DNA from: Gerris lacustris
Lineage: Eukaryota > Arthropoda > Insecta > Hemiptera > Gerridae
Length of the DNA: 64,000 nt
Direction of reading: 5' to 3'
NCBI GenBank assembly: GCA_951217055.1
Contig: OX578276.1
Coordinates: 75,922,644 to 75,986,643, forward strand
Shown here: positions 14,943-24,191 of the stretch, piece by piece
Numbering within the stretch: the stretch's first letter is position 1
Layout of the letters: each line of letters opens with the position of its first letter
The notes under the pieces: generated by a model
The model's database searches: none
What the model saw: the letters and a program-made list of their open reading frames with translations, nothing else
Told to the model about the DNA's origin: nothing
Translations under genes and position numbers: made by a program

Positions 14943-15757
14943 GCGTTGGAGTTTCCCTGTTGCTGCTTTGAAGCATTATAACTGCAAGGTTGTTCACATT
15001 TGTTTGCCTTTTTAACGAAGGTGAAATGATACCAACAGAGTTTTCCCTCTTGTCGGTAACGGCTTGAGGAGCGCGCGCGAGATTGTCGAGTGAAGCTAGA
15101 AGATCGGGAACGGTTATTTACTTTTGAATTTTCTGTTTTTAAAGAATTAATTTCTTTTGTTAATTTTTCAATTTGTTTTTCAAGTCGGTCAAATTTATCG
15201 TCTGCGTTGATATTTTTTGAAACGGTTGCTACGGAAGGTTTTTCTGTCACGTCTGTAATTTTGTCCGCCATCAAAGAGATTTTATCTAAATTGTCTTCGC
15301 TAATCGACAGTATGGCTTGAGTTTGAGCAGGTAAATTTTTAAACCATAATGTTTTTAAAATTTCGTCGCTTAATTTGTTGTTTGCGAGGTTACGCATTTC
15401 TCGTAAAATGTCAGATGGTTTCTTTCCGCTGAAATCCATACCTGTCAAAAGTTTGTTTACTTTTTGATGTTCGGAATCAGCGAACTGTCTTATTAACCGT
15501 TGTTTAAGTGTCACGTATTTATTTTCAGCGGGAGGTTGTTTGATTAAATCGCTTACTTTTGACAAGACGTCACTTTCTATTACGGAGACAACGTGATAAT
15601 ATTTTGTTTCGTCTCGCGTAATGTTTGACGTGACGAACTGGGCTTCGATTTGGCTAAACCACAGTTCAGGGTCTGCTCTCCAAAAGGGTGGAAATTTGAC
15701 GGCTACTCTGGCGATCGAATGTTCGCCAACTTGGATTTTATTATCCTCTGGTTCCAT
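14939..15757 (-). CDS. gypsy Gag-like protein
   Basis: A 272-codon intact frame starting about 155 bp inside the 5' LTR. Its N-terminal part ([20 protein letters not shown]) matches the start of the Gag capsid region of many arthropod Ty3/gypsy elements. There is a Lys/Asn/Glu-rich coiled-coil-like stretch at about residues 180-215, then an Arg/Ser-rich region. The C-terminus has CWYHFTF...CEQPC in place of a canonical CCHC knuckle, as in related elements. It overlaps pol by four bases (ATGA). This is the only essential gene of the element that appears complete. Confidence 0.88.
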   Translation of the reverse strand: MEPEDNKIQVGEHSIARVAVKFPPFWRADPELWFSQIEAQFVTSNITRDETKYYHVVSVIESDVLSKVSDLIKQPPAENKYVTLKQRLIRQFADSEHQKVNKLLTGMDFSGKKPSDILREMRNLANNKLSDEILKTLWFKNLPAQTQAILSISEDNLDKISLMADKITDVTEKPSVATVSKNINADDKFDRLEKQIEKLTKEINSLKTENSKVNNRSRSSSFTRQSRARSSSRYRQEGKLCWYHFTFVKKANKCEQPCSYNASKQQQGNSNA

Positions 15758-15911
15758 TGTAATTTCTATTAATTTATTAAATTTTGTTTGAAATTGACAA
15801 TTTAGAATTTTGAAATGTGTTCCGAAAAATGTGAAAATAATATAATAATTCGAAAATTCTCACCGACTTGTTGTTTGAAAAAGATCTTGCTTTCTTGGTA
15901 CTTTTCTTCTT

Positions 15912-15925
15912 TATCGGGGTCACCA
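15912..15925 (-). other. gypsy primer-binding site
   Basis: On the minus strand TGGTGACCCCGATA starts two bases inside the 5' LTR. The leading TGG complements the CCA end of a tRNA. Which tRNA primes is not determined here. Confidence 0.75.
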
Positions 15926-15927
15926 AT

Positions 15928-16118
15928 TGTGGGCTGGGTGGGGTGTCCAGACACAGAATTTAAACTATGAGTAAGAAAAGAACACAAAGATATTTTGGTT
16001 GATGTCTAAAACTCGACTGACGTTTATTTGGTAACTTGTCGAAAAGAAATATTTACAGTGTCGACAAAAAATAAAATAAAATAAACAAAAGTAAAAATAT
16101 AAAAATCAATTCCCTACA
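15928..16118 (-). repeat. gypsy 5' LTR
   Basis: 191 bp, TG...CA bounded, with two differences from the 3' LTR at 12221-12411. It is followed by GACC at 16119-16122, completing the target-site duplication. Confidence 0.95.
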
Positions 16119-16275
16119 GACCAATAAGACAAGGACCAGTGACCACGTGATCGTGCTGTTGTCACTTTTAGTTCAGATTGAGCTCGCTTGAGAGGTTTAG
16201 TACATGGGTGTCGCATAATGAACCACTTTTCAAATCGCATTGCTCCCTCCTACCTTCTTCACTCTGAGATTGTCC

Positions 16276-16895
16276 TATATATTTTAACTGTCACTTTTTT
16301 TTACATTAATGGTGTCTTTGTATTAAAATAGTATGCCGAATATGGAAAAAAAATAGTTTTAGGATCAGCAATAAAGAGTTGTCCGAGAAGTCTCAGGTCT
16401 GATGGTTTTTTTTATTACTCTTCTCCTTTTAAATTTAAATATTTGTCAAAATAATTTTTTGTCAACAAATTAGTTGTTTTTAACCGTCGCGTCGGTTAAA
16501 AATATATGAATTGAATAATGCGAGAAACTTTTTTTTTGTTAAGGTGCTTAAATAACATTGTTCGTAAGTGGCCTTTGAGATCGAGGACAGATTTCTCACG
16601 AAGTTCAATAGGCCGACAGAGCTGCTTCGAGATGGGTAAAAAAAAAGACACTAATCGAATATGTATTTAAAACTATGTACTGTTGTTAGATAGATGAATA
16701 CTCATAAATCTCACTCTGCCTGAGAGGTGTATTAAGTTTAAATGTCCTTGGACAAGAGTTGTTAAAGTTTCTTGCTAATAATTAAGTTTCTAATGACACA
16801 TGACAGGATGAATTTTAAGCAAACTATTATTAATTATATTTGCTATGCTTTTTTTCTAGATTGACAGTGGATTCACTTGATTAAGAATAAAAAAC
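16276..16895. other. AT-rich non-coding DNA
   Basis: Nothing recognisable apart from A/T runs. Confidence 0.4.
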
Positions 16896-16899
16896 GTTT

Positions 16900-16972
16900 C
16901 CCTAAATAAGTAACTTTATTTTACAACGCCGTCTTTCAACCACTAGTAGTAATCTTCAGTGCCTGACAAAAA
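16900..16972 (-). repeat. left copy of an inverted ~65-bp repeat
   Basis: On the minus strand it contains TTGTCAGGCACTGAAGATTA and, after about 25 bp, TTGTAAAATAAAGTTAC. A diverged copy in the opposite orientation lies at 24815-24875. Such CTGAAGAT-containing ends occur on several insect retroelements, so these could be remnants of two elements or the ends of one. Confidence 0.55.
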
Positions 16973-17723
16973 ATCGATTAATTAAAAAAATAAAAGTGTA
17001 ATAATAAAGTAATAATAAAATATAAGTTAAAAGTAAAAAGCTAAAATATATTCAAGTTAAAATATTTTATAAAAATATTAAAGAGTGGTCAAAAAGCATG
17101 TCTTCACCTTGCCGGAAACGGTACTCGAATGACACTTCCAAGAGTATAAAAATGCATTTATATATAAAAAAGAATATGGCCCATGCCTTTAATGATAGCG
17201 GCAAAGGTGGGGACTTATACATCTTATAAACCGAATTCGGGGTAAATCTGCACTATATTTGGCCCACCAATTTCTTATTGCCCTATTTACTTAAAAAAAA
17301 TTTAAACTGTTCCTTTTTACATTCAGTAGTTTTTTTAAAAAATTAATACGTAAGGTCTCACTTTCTAAGGACATAATGGAAGGAGGTTATGCTTAGGTTA
17401 GGTCGAAAAGTACAAAAAAAAAAACTAATTCATCGAGATGTTACAACCGGTATCGTTTTTATAAAGTGAAAAGGAATCGTTTAAATAAAAATTGTATGTT
17501 TATCGGACAATTAGAAAAAAGTGGCAAAATAGTCAAGATTTACCGAATTGGGAGTCCCAACGGCACCAGTCACATTTTCCAACGCCTCAACTCAACTGAT
17601 TTTTTTTCGAGTCCTCACCGGTAAATATTTATTTATTGAGGGAAGTCTACATTTTAACTCCAGACTCGACCGTTTAGCATTTCGTCTGTCTATCTATAAT
17701 TAATTTGAGAGTTTGTTACGCAG

Positions 17724-18008
17724 TCATGACCACCGAGTATAGAGACTAAAATAGAGTAGCTAAAGATGGGAAGATAGATGGCACCATTTTTCCCCACCAC
17801 TAGAATACCAAGTTGTCAGTTTTCAAATTATAATATAAACACCTTTTAAATACTTGTCTCCTGTCATAACACTACCTTTTTACACTAAGAAAAGTCTTGT
17901 ATTTTATAGCTTGTTGGTATTCTAGGGGAGGGGGAAGCTGGTGCCACTCCCCACACCCTCCGGCCTATATTATGACCTCTATTTAGTCTCTATACTCGGT
18001 GGTCATGA
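17724..18008. mobile_element. 285-bp MITE with 27-bp terminal inverted repeats
   Basis: The left end (TCATGACCACCGAGTATAGA and onward, 27 bp) is the exact reverse complement of the right end at about 17982-18008. An inner inverted pair (CTAGAATACCAA near 17801 against TTGGTATTCTAG near 17915) shows that the whole element is a loose palindrome. There is no coding capacity. The superfamily and target duplication are not clear. Confidence 0.85.
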
Positions 18009-19206
18009 TCAAATATGTCAAATTTAGCATGTATGTTCCTTGAAGTCATATTAATAAAAAAAAAATTATTGTTTTGAGTTGCTTTTTAGGAAGCGAGGTC
18101 TTAAGGAATCACAGGCAATTTAATGTAGTTTACTTTAGTGTACAAGTACATTCGTCTCGAAGCGAGCGAATTTATCAAACTGTAAGCCAAAAATTAAAAT
18201 ATTAGCATTTTTTTTTCGCAGTTTTTCGAAATTTTTCTCAGAACGCATAATTTTTACGTGGTGCAAAATTGAAATTCAGATTCAGCTCCCCAAAAAACAT
18301 AAAAATACGTGTGGTGACGTGGGACACCCGGTAGGAACGAAGTTCCTTACGCTTTTCATTAAATATAAATTATAAAATCGCTGTAATAACGTAGTTATTA
18401 CAGCGTAATAACGTATTAAAAAAGTTGTTTGTCTCATTAAATAGATGAAGTTAGCATTTTTTCCCGTCCAAAAATTCCAATTTTAAATTCGAAGCTTACG
18501 TTTACGCGAGCGTTGCGCGTGAACGCTTGGGCGGATAACGTTGTCCAACGAACTTGTCCTGGATATTGGTAAAATGAACATGTGTACCAAATTTTAACTA
18601 AGTCGGTAAACTTTTACTCCAGTTATCGCCTTTTTTGCGTGACGGTGATTTTGTGAAAGAATGAAAAGAAAATGACTACTGCATTTTTCCCTGGACAGGT
18701 CTCTTTTTTCCCCTTTAACTCGACTATAAAATGTTATCTTTTAAATTGTAACCCCTTTTAATACAGCAGAGTAAAGCATTAAAAACAAATAAATATACTC
18801 GTATTATTATAATTATTATTATCCTAGCATTATACTTTGTGCCGCCGCCAAGGCAGCAGCAGCATAACATTAATATGATACCATAAATATCATAGACCAG
18901 GTAGGTGTTCAGCTCTGAGAAGAGTCCCACTGTTCTGTTCAAAACGAGAAACTTCACCAAGGTGAATAAATTAAGAGTGTTGGTAGGAAGTAGGTAGACA
19001 GACAGAATAAAAGATACTTTTAGTGAATGATGGGCAATGTCCAGTTAAATAATAATATAATTAAATAAAAAATTAAATCCTGGTATGGTATAACATAGTA
19101 CATTATAAAGGTCGGTGAATGAATCAAATCGTGAAGTGGCCAACAACACGGGTGACTCAACCCAAAACAATAAGGTTGACTGAATTTAAACAATAAAAAA
19201 ACTGAA
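18009..19206. other. non-coding DNA with one perfect palindrome
   Basis: At 18379-18405 CGCTGTAATAAC is followed by a 3-nt loop and its exact reverse complement. A stretch near 18540-18640 resembles tails of insect retroposons (TGTACCAAATTTTAACTAAG and a Tyr/Val-like tract). No gene is supported. The minus-strand frame at 18724-18960 is AT-driven. Confidence 0.45.
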
Positions 19207-19240
19207 AGACTAGCCCTTCCCTAGCTGGCCTAGCTCTGCG

Positions 19241-20086
19241 TAAGGGTGCTCTCACACTGGATCCGACTACATGCGAATTTTGGTCGTGCGTAGTCGTACG
19301 TAGTCGGACGAACTATCCCAACCTTAGCAATGTTATCAAAGCTCTCACACTGCATCCGACCTACTCGTCCGACTACGTGCGTATACCTCCGACCTGCGGC
19401 TCGATCCCAGCTGGCTCGGATTTTCGTCCGACTACATGCGACAAAAACTACATACCCTACAGTTTTTAATAGTCTTTCGGTTGTTTTACAAAGTTTTTCA
19501 TACCTTTTTACACAGTTTTTTATAGTTTTTATTTACTTTTTTTATACAGTTTTTTACATAGTTTTTTTTTAAAGTTGTTTTTTTTTATCAGTTAGTTAAG
19601 TTTAGTCAGCTCTGGTTTGATACTTTCCATAATGTACATAAACGTGTCCCAAACTCAATCGGAAGTAATCAAAAAATTTCTCCGGATCTTCTTTTAAATT
19701 GTTCATTAAATGGTGAAATTCACCATGCTCTTCTCTTTTCAAAAATATTTGATTAACCCATTCCGTTCTTCTTTTTAAACGTCTATTTCTTCTTCTTAAC
19801 ACTAAACTATTACATTCTACTAGGTAAAACAACCCATTCATATTGTCAAAATGTTCGTATACGAAAAAAAACACGAAAATATAAAGTAAAAAGGCAACCG
19901 CACTCGACAACGTCTCCAACAAGTCTGAATGTAGAGGGTGAAATGTAGAGGGTAGAGCTAAGTCGTACTACCGAGTCGTGCGTAGTCGGGTCCAGTGTGA
20001 GAGCTCCAAGTCGTACTACCAAGTCGTGCGTAGTCGTTCGTAGTCGGAAGTCGCATGTAGTCGGATCCAGTGTGAGAGCACCCTAA
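19241..20086 (-). mobile_element. non-autonomous PIF/Harbinger transposon with TAA duplication
   Basis: The element proper spans 19244-20083 (840 bp). Its ends are a 33-bp perfect terminal inverted repeat starting GGGTGCTCTCACACTGGATC, and TAA flanks both sides (19241-19243 and 20084-20086), the 3-bp duplication typical of PIF/Harbinger. A second, imperfect copy of the terminal sequence lies inside each end (19341-19360 and 19985-20004). CGACTAC/GTAGTCG motifs are scattered through the subterminal zones. Only an N-terminal transposase fragment remains inside. Confidence 0.92.
19602..19922 (-). pseudogene. PIF/Harbinger transposase N-terminal fragment
   Basis: A 106-codon frame. Residues about 50-90 include RRTEWVNQIFLKREEHGEFH and then EDPEKFFDYFRLS, the block found near the N-terminus of Harbinger transposases (W-V-x-P-x-x-x-x-R..G-x-F-H-x-L..D-x-x-x-F-x-x-Y-x-R-M). 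The catalytic DDE domain is entirely missing, and the frame stops about 20 residues after this block. The first 40 residues are hydrophobic and may be ordinary element sequence. The fragment supports the superfamily call made from the ends. Confidence 0.8.
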
Positions 20087-20345
20087 CACCTAAACGGCTA
20101 GCCCTATCTCCGTCTCAGCTGGTAACGCAAAGGGGCTAGTCAACCAGAGTTAGCAAACAAAATAATAAATAAAATAAAAATATACTTCACGTTAGAGGGC
20201 ACTCCCTACTCTGATCTAACCTCCGCGTTGAACAGGGTAACGGCTACGCTAACTTCCCGTACACTGGGTCACGGTGAGTGGGTCCTCTAAACAATAAAGA
20301 AAGAATTAAAATAACAGAAATAAAAACCAAATAATAAGTTAATAA
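20087..20345. repeat. GC-richer region with long-stem hairpin
   Basis: TTAGAGG near 20193 pairs with CCTCTAA near 20283, with further pairing inward (CACTC against GAGTG). The enclosed ~80 nt are relatively G+C-rich, and AT-rich linkers flank the unit. It looks like a more diverged member of the hairpin series that follows. Confidence 0.5.
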
Positions 20346-21000
20346 TAGTAAACGATACTCAGCAGTACTTGACCTTGTCGCCTCAAGGCACTACTGAGAG
20401 TTAAAATGGCGAAAACAAGCCCGAGGGCAATTCATTTAATAAATTACTGGTAGTTTTAGCTACTAGTTGAAGAGAAATCACAGTGGCTGGATTCTGTCGC
20501 CTCAGAACCACTGGAGACTTATACAGCGAATACAACCCGAAGGCAATTAATTTAATAAATTAACACGTTAAGAGAAATCACAGTGGCTGGATTCTGTCAC
20601 CTCAGAACCACTGGAGACTTATACAGCGAATACAACCCGAAGGCAATTAATTTAATAAATTACTAGTAATTTTAGCTACTGGATGAAGGGAAAATCACAG
20701 CGGCTACATTGACCTGTTGCCCTCAGGTCACCACTGGAGACTTAAACGGCAAATACAACCCAGAAGGGTAAAGAAACAAAAAAAATAAATTAATTTTTAA
20801 ATCATAAATTAAACAGTAAAATTCTTTAAAATACTTCCAAGAAGTAAAAGGGTTAAGACCTGTCCATGATTCAAAGTGAATGTCTGGAACAGATCACAAA
20901 AAAATTAAAGAGTAACTTAGCCGGACCTGGCATTCCAGGTTACTCAAAGTTAAATGCCAGATAAAAGGTAACAAGTACCCAAAGGTAATTAAATTGTAAA
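20345..21000. repeat. array of ~100-125 bp hairpin repeats
   Basis: At least four related units lie in tandem, with their GGCAATT-type linkers at about 20425, 20541 and 20642 and a diverged one at 20766; another probable unit ends near 20983. Each unit has an outer stem, an inner stem, and a loop close to TCGCCT. Inner stems are CCTTG/CAAGG in the first, TTCTG/CAGAA in the second and third, TGACCTG/CAGGTCA in the fourth (20710-20716 with 20724-20730) and ACCTGG/CCAGGT in the last (20925-20930 with 20935-20940). The outer stem CAGTGG/CCACTG is clear in units two and three. The stems differ but still pair. No coding capacity. Confidence 0.75.
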
Positions 21001-22026
21001 ATAAACGGAAAGCTAAAAAAGGGGGGGGGGGAAATAAGATTAATTTGGTGAAGTAAAAATTTAGATAAGTGAAAGTTAATTAAGCAAACTGATTCTACGT
21101 GACGGGACCTAACCTTACCTAACCTAGCCTAACCTCAGAATGCCACGTCTCGCACTCTACGAGAAGTGATACGCTTCATCACGGGATAGGCCCAGATTGA
21201 ATTAAGTGTACTAAGTTACACAGAAAAGGGACGGGACTATAAAATAACCGTTATTACAGTTTGTCAACGATACGGTAGGTGTGATTCATATGTGAGGCTG
21301 TGAGGAGAGACGGTAAACGTAGTCTTCAGGTAAGTCGGGTCCACATGTCGTCCAAATGTGAAACTAGCGTAGGTTTTCCCACGTAGATCTTGGCTGGCTA
21401 AGAGTCATGCCCCGATACTTGAAACTGGAAGTGAAAAAGTCTATAAGACACACTTCAATACGTTAGCATAAAAATGAAACTTTAAGACAGAACGTTACTC
21501 ACACCGGTACGATAAGATATGAAATCCCAAAGAAGTTAATGTTAGAAAGATCATGATGTCGTCTCACGGTGTCGTCTCTACTGGCTTACTAAACGACAAA
21601 CACCTGTAAGAGATAATTGAGTTGAAAAGCCGATACGTAGAACTAACCCGCTATTAATTTCCTCGCAGTAATTAGAGAGAAAAAGAAGAAAATAAACTTA
21701 CAGTTGTCAGAAGGTTAGAAAAGTTTTCCTTGAAAGCGTCAGAACGTCTACGTCGAAAAGCAACAGGTGTCCCCAAGATTATCCAAATCCATCACGAACA
21801 AGGAAAACTTAATCCGAACGGAAATTATTTCACACGGTAAAACCGATTCTGGAGAATCAGAATAAATCACTGAATATTACGATAAAAGCCGGCATTTCAA
21901 AAGAAACTTGGAAAAGAGGCCGAGAAGAAACTTAAGCGTCCAACATGGCCGAAGGCAGAACAAGAGTGAGCTTACGTCTCCGTAAGCGACAAGGGTTACG
22001 ATCAACAGGCATTGGAAAGCTAAAAT
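21001..22026. other. GC-richer non-coding DNA
   Basis: No gene recognised. It includes a G10 run near 21021, a CCTAA-like degenerate stretch near 21110-21140, and many short G+C-richer segments without a long open frame. In composition it is continuous with the hairpin array, so it may belong to the same unknown element. Confidence 0.4.
22022..22026. repeat. target-site duplication (left copy, AAAAT)
   Basis: AAAAT abuts the left LTR and recurs at 24439-24443 abutting the right LTR, a 5-bp duplication consistent with BEL/Pao integration. Confidence 0.8.
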
Positions 22027-22273
22027 TGTCGCTGCCGGAATCGCAGCTTTGATACCGGCAGGCGTGAAAACTCTTAACTAGAAAGAAAAACCAACGCTCT
22101 GCTCACTGATATGTAGAACTTTTACTTAACGCACAAAATGTACATTGGCTTTCTTAAAGATACTTTTCACAAATCATAAATATATCAATACAAAACAATA
22201 CACATGACAGTTTGGTAACAAAATACAAATCATAAAATAACTAAAAACAAACATCGCTGGTCCCACAGCGACA
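22027..22273 (-). repeat. BEL/Pao 3' LTR
   Basis: 247 bp, TGTCGCTGCC at its plus-strand left end and CAGCGACA at the right, so the ends are TGT...ACA with an extended TGTCGCTG/CAGCGACA inverted repeat. The paired copy is at 24192-24438. Confidence 0.93.
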
Positions 22274-22696
22274 CCCCCCGCCTTGATAACTACGTATCAA
22301 CGATGTTTTGCTTCTACTAACAAAACTAGAAGGTTGCTCTCGAATGGAACCCCCTGGTAGTATAGTGGAGGAATCGAATAGCACTCGTAACTTGTGCCTT
22401 TTAGGGTGGTATACGCCATACTTTGCCCGGCTCCGAGTTCTCCTCAAGTACTTCTTCCGCGCGATTCTTCTTGAACGAATGTCCTCGATAAAGGTTACAT
22501 AATCTGTCCTAAATTTCTCATCTCGAAATAGCTTGTTCAACACGTTCAACCTTCTCTCGGGTGATATTCTGTTTTCAGGTAACTTTAGGAACTTGTCCTT
22601 TAACGGCAAAGGCATTATTTCGTGCCGAGCATCTTCTCTTTGGACAAGTCCCTCTTCTGCCTGCTTTATGAATTCTTTGTCGCGTATAGATAGGCC
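22241..22696 (-). pseudogene. BEL/Pao reverse transcriptase N-terminal fragment
   Basis: From 22696 the frame continues directly after the TAA that ends the gag-like frame, in phase. It encodes LSIRDKEFIKQAEEG, then MPLPLKDKFLKLPENR, then DYVTFIEDI, KYGVYHPKRHKLRVLFDSS and GGSI, the recognised beginning of BEL/Pao reverse transcriptase. After that the palm, RNase H and integrase are gone, and a short unrelated stretch runs through the polypurine tract into the LTR. Methionine at 22615 is the first in frame but not a likely true start. Confidence 0.82.
22274..22284 (-). other. BEL/Pao polypurine tract
   Basis: On the minus strand AAGGCGGGGGG directly precedes the 3' LTR. Confidence 0.75.
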
Positions 22697-24136
22697 TTAG
22701 CCAGATTCGGTGTAACTCGGACACTCCTCTGACTGGAAAATATTGAGTATCTCCTTAACGTATATTTTTCTAGTCTTGATCCGAACGAATAATGATGTCT
22801 TCAATGGTCTTGGTCCTATTACGGCCCAACCTAGATTGGTTTTCCGTTCTCCATAGGACTCAAAATCTTGGCACAATGCTTCTAGACAGTTACGTCCAAG
22901 TAAGATTTTTACTTCGGTGTCTTCTAGGAGTGGATGTAAGTTTATTTGGTAGCGAAACATAAGATGTTTTAAACTTTCATTATTAAATTTGAATGGAATC
23001 AATAAATTTAAAATCTGAATTTTTGACATTAAAAGAATTTGGTCCACTTGTGTTGGGGCTTGTTTATTATTAAAATTATTTATCGTTGACAAAATTGGTG
23101 AACTGCTGTGCCGCTGCGTGGTTGACATTTCTGTTTCTCCTTCTGTCGGTGATGTCGTCTGTCTGGTCTCTGCTGTGGTTGAGGGGCGAACGTGTATTGT
23201 TCCTGAATTATTCCAAACATTTTCTTGATTTGTGGTCGTTAACAGCAATGAGTTGTCCAGCTCACCATTTAAACGGGGTTCTTCGCTCTTCTTTTTAAGT
23301 TTTAACTTTTCCTGGACGGAATTTAATTCTTTTAGGTCATCGTCGGGATCTTCCATAGCCTTCTGAATTATCCTACTTTTCCCTTCTTTTAATCTTAAGG
23401 CCTTCTCTTTAGCTTCAACTTTTGCCTTTAAGGCCTTCTCTCGCGCTTCAACTTTTGCCTTTAAGGCCTTCTCTCGCGCTTCAACTTCAGCCTTTAAGGC
23501 TTTCTCTCTAGCCTCAACTTCTGCCTTTAAGGCTTTCTCTCGAGCTTCAAACTCCTCCCTTCGTGCCCTTTCACGAGCCTCAAACTCGGCCCTTTGGGCG
23601 CGTTCACGAACATCAAGTTCGGTTTTAAATTGCGACAGAGCGGCTTGCTCCTGTTTGATTTCCTCCACCAACTCTAACGCTTCAATTTTGGCAAGCAAGC
23701 GCGATGTCGTATTGTTCTTTTTGCGTGAGTATCGGAAACTGCGGGAGCTCACTGATCCCTTTTGAGATGTATTTAGTTTTATTGCTTGGAGAGCAACGGT
23801 CTTTGTGTCTATAAATTTTTTAAGATGTTCTACAGTTTTATCTAGTTCTTCGATGTAGGAAAGATCGACTGAATCTTTGTACTCTTCGCTTAACTTCTCT
23901 TTGCCAGCCTTAAGTTCTCCTTTGAGCAGTTTAAGCTCACTTAAGGTGGCACTCTGCAAGCTAGGAGTACTTAACTCTCCTCTTCCTAACTCGTCAATTT
24001 CTGACATTTTTATTTTGACGTTTCTTTTTATAGACTCGAGGGTTTTAAAAAGTATGGAAAAAGCATAAGCCTTACCCTTCTCCGTCATGAATCTCTTCCT
24101 TTTTCCTGTCTGATCTTCTGGCTGTAAGTTGGACAT
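22697..24136 (-). CDS. BEL/Pao Gag-protease remnant with hendecad coiled coil
   Basis: A 479-codon intact frame whose ATG lies 55 bp inside the 5' LTR. The N-terminal ~165 residues are charged and resemble the Gag start of BEL/Pao elements. Residues about 185-252 are five to six copies of an 11-residue unit of the type VEAREKALKAE, predicting a long coiled coil. After a Ser/Thr/Asn-rich linker the frame jumps to the end of the pepsin-like protease region: ILLGRN (411-416) and LGWAVIGP (435-442), both hallmarks of BEL/Pao. The usual central Gag domain, CCHC knuckles and protease active site are missing, apparently by an in-frame deletion around residues 360-370. It ends at a TAA after which reverse transcriptase continues in phase. 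Confidence 0.85.
   Translation of the reverse strand: MSNLQPEDQTGKRKRFMTEKGKAYAFSILFKTLESIKRNVKIKMSEIDELGRGELSTPSLQSATLSELKLLKGELKAGKEKLSEEYKDSVDLSYIEELDKTVEHLKKFIDTKTVALQAIKLNTSQKGSVSSRSFRYSRKKNNTTSRLLAKIEALELVEEIKQEQAALSQFKTELDVRERAQRAEFEARERARREEFEAREKALKAEVEAREKALKAEVEAREKALKAKVEAREKALKAKVEAKEKALRLKEGKSRIIQKAMEDPDDDLKELNSVQEKLKLKKKSEEPRLNGELDNSLLLTTTNQENVWNNSGTIHVRPSTTAETRQTTSPTEGETEMSTTQRHSSSPILSTINNFNNKQAPTQVDQILLMSKIQILNLLIPFKFNNESLKHLMFRYQINLHPLLEDTEVKILLGRNCLEALCQDFESYGERKTNLGWAVIGPRPLKTSLFVRIKTRKIYVKEILNIFQSEECPSYTESG
23381..23584 (-). repeat. 33-bp coding minisatellite
   Basis: Tandem 33-bp units, about six, nearly identical in the middle and diverging at the edges, encode the 11-residue repeats of the Gag-like protein. 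Because 33 is a multiple of three, copy number can change without breaking the frame. Confidence 0.85.
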
Positions 24137-24191
24137 CTATTTGACCACAGCTCGGACTTTTTCTTCACGAAAACTCGTGTACTTTTTGTAC

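Larger units (their letters stand above)
12221..16118 (-). mobile_element. internally deleted Ty3/gypsy LTR retrotransposon
   Basis: A 3898-bp element in minus orientation, bounded by two 191-bp LTRs and 4-bp GACC duplications. Reading on the minus strand the order is 5' LTR, primer-binding site, gag, protease plus reverse transcriptase, RNase H, integrase C-terminal tail, polypurine tract, 3' LTR. The LTRs differ at only two positions by eye, so insertion was recent. The element cannot be autonomous: pol has a frameshift in an A run near 13826-13835, and the integrase zinc finger second half and catalytic core are missing near 12850. It was probably mobilised by a complete relative. Confidence 0.93.
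11701..16275. mobile_element. fold-back element interrupted by the gypsy insertion
   Basis: The left arm, about 11701-11809, is the imperfect reverse complement of the right arm, about 16183-16275. The best shared core is AAGTGGTTCATTATGCGACA, part of a ~27-bp exact match at about 11765-11791 and 16207-16233. Removing the Ty3/gypsy element and one GACC copy leaves a palindromic-ended element of roughly 670 bp with no coding capacity. The family is not recognised. The exact outer ends and target duplication are not clear. Confidence 0.75.
19207..20147. repeat. hairpin unit split by the PIF/Harbinger element
   Basis: GACTAGCCC at about 19208-19216 is the exact reverse complement of GGGCTAGTC at about 20138-20146. 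Removing the 840-bp transposon plus one TAA brings the two arms within about 85 bp, restoring a stem-loop like those of the hairpin series downstream. This is direct evidence that the transposon inserted into a pre-existing hairpin unit. Confidence 0.6.

Noticed and set aside
21105..21140. CCTAA-like repeats suggesting interstitial telomeric DNA
   Set aside because: Only a few degenerate units with varied spacing; insect TTAGG arrays are regular, and similar words occur in many repeats.
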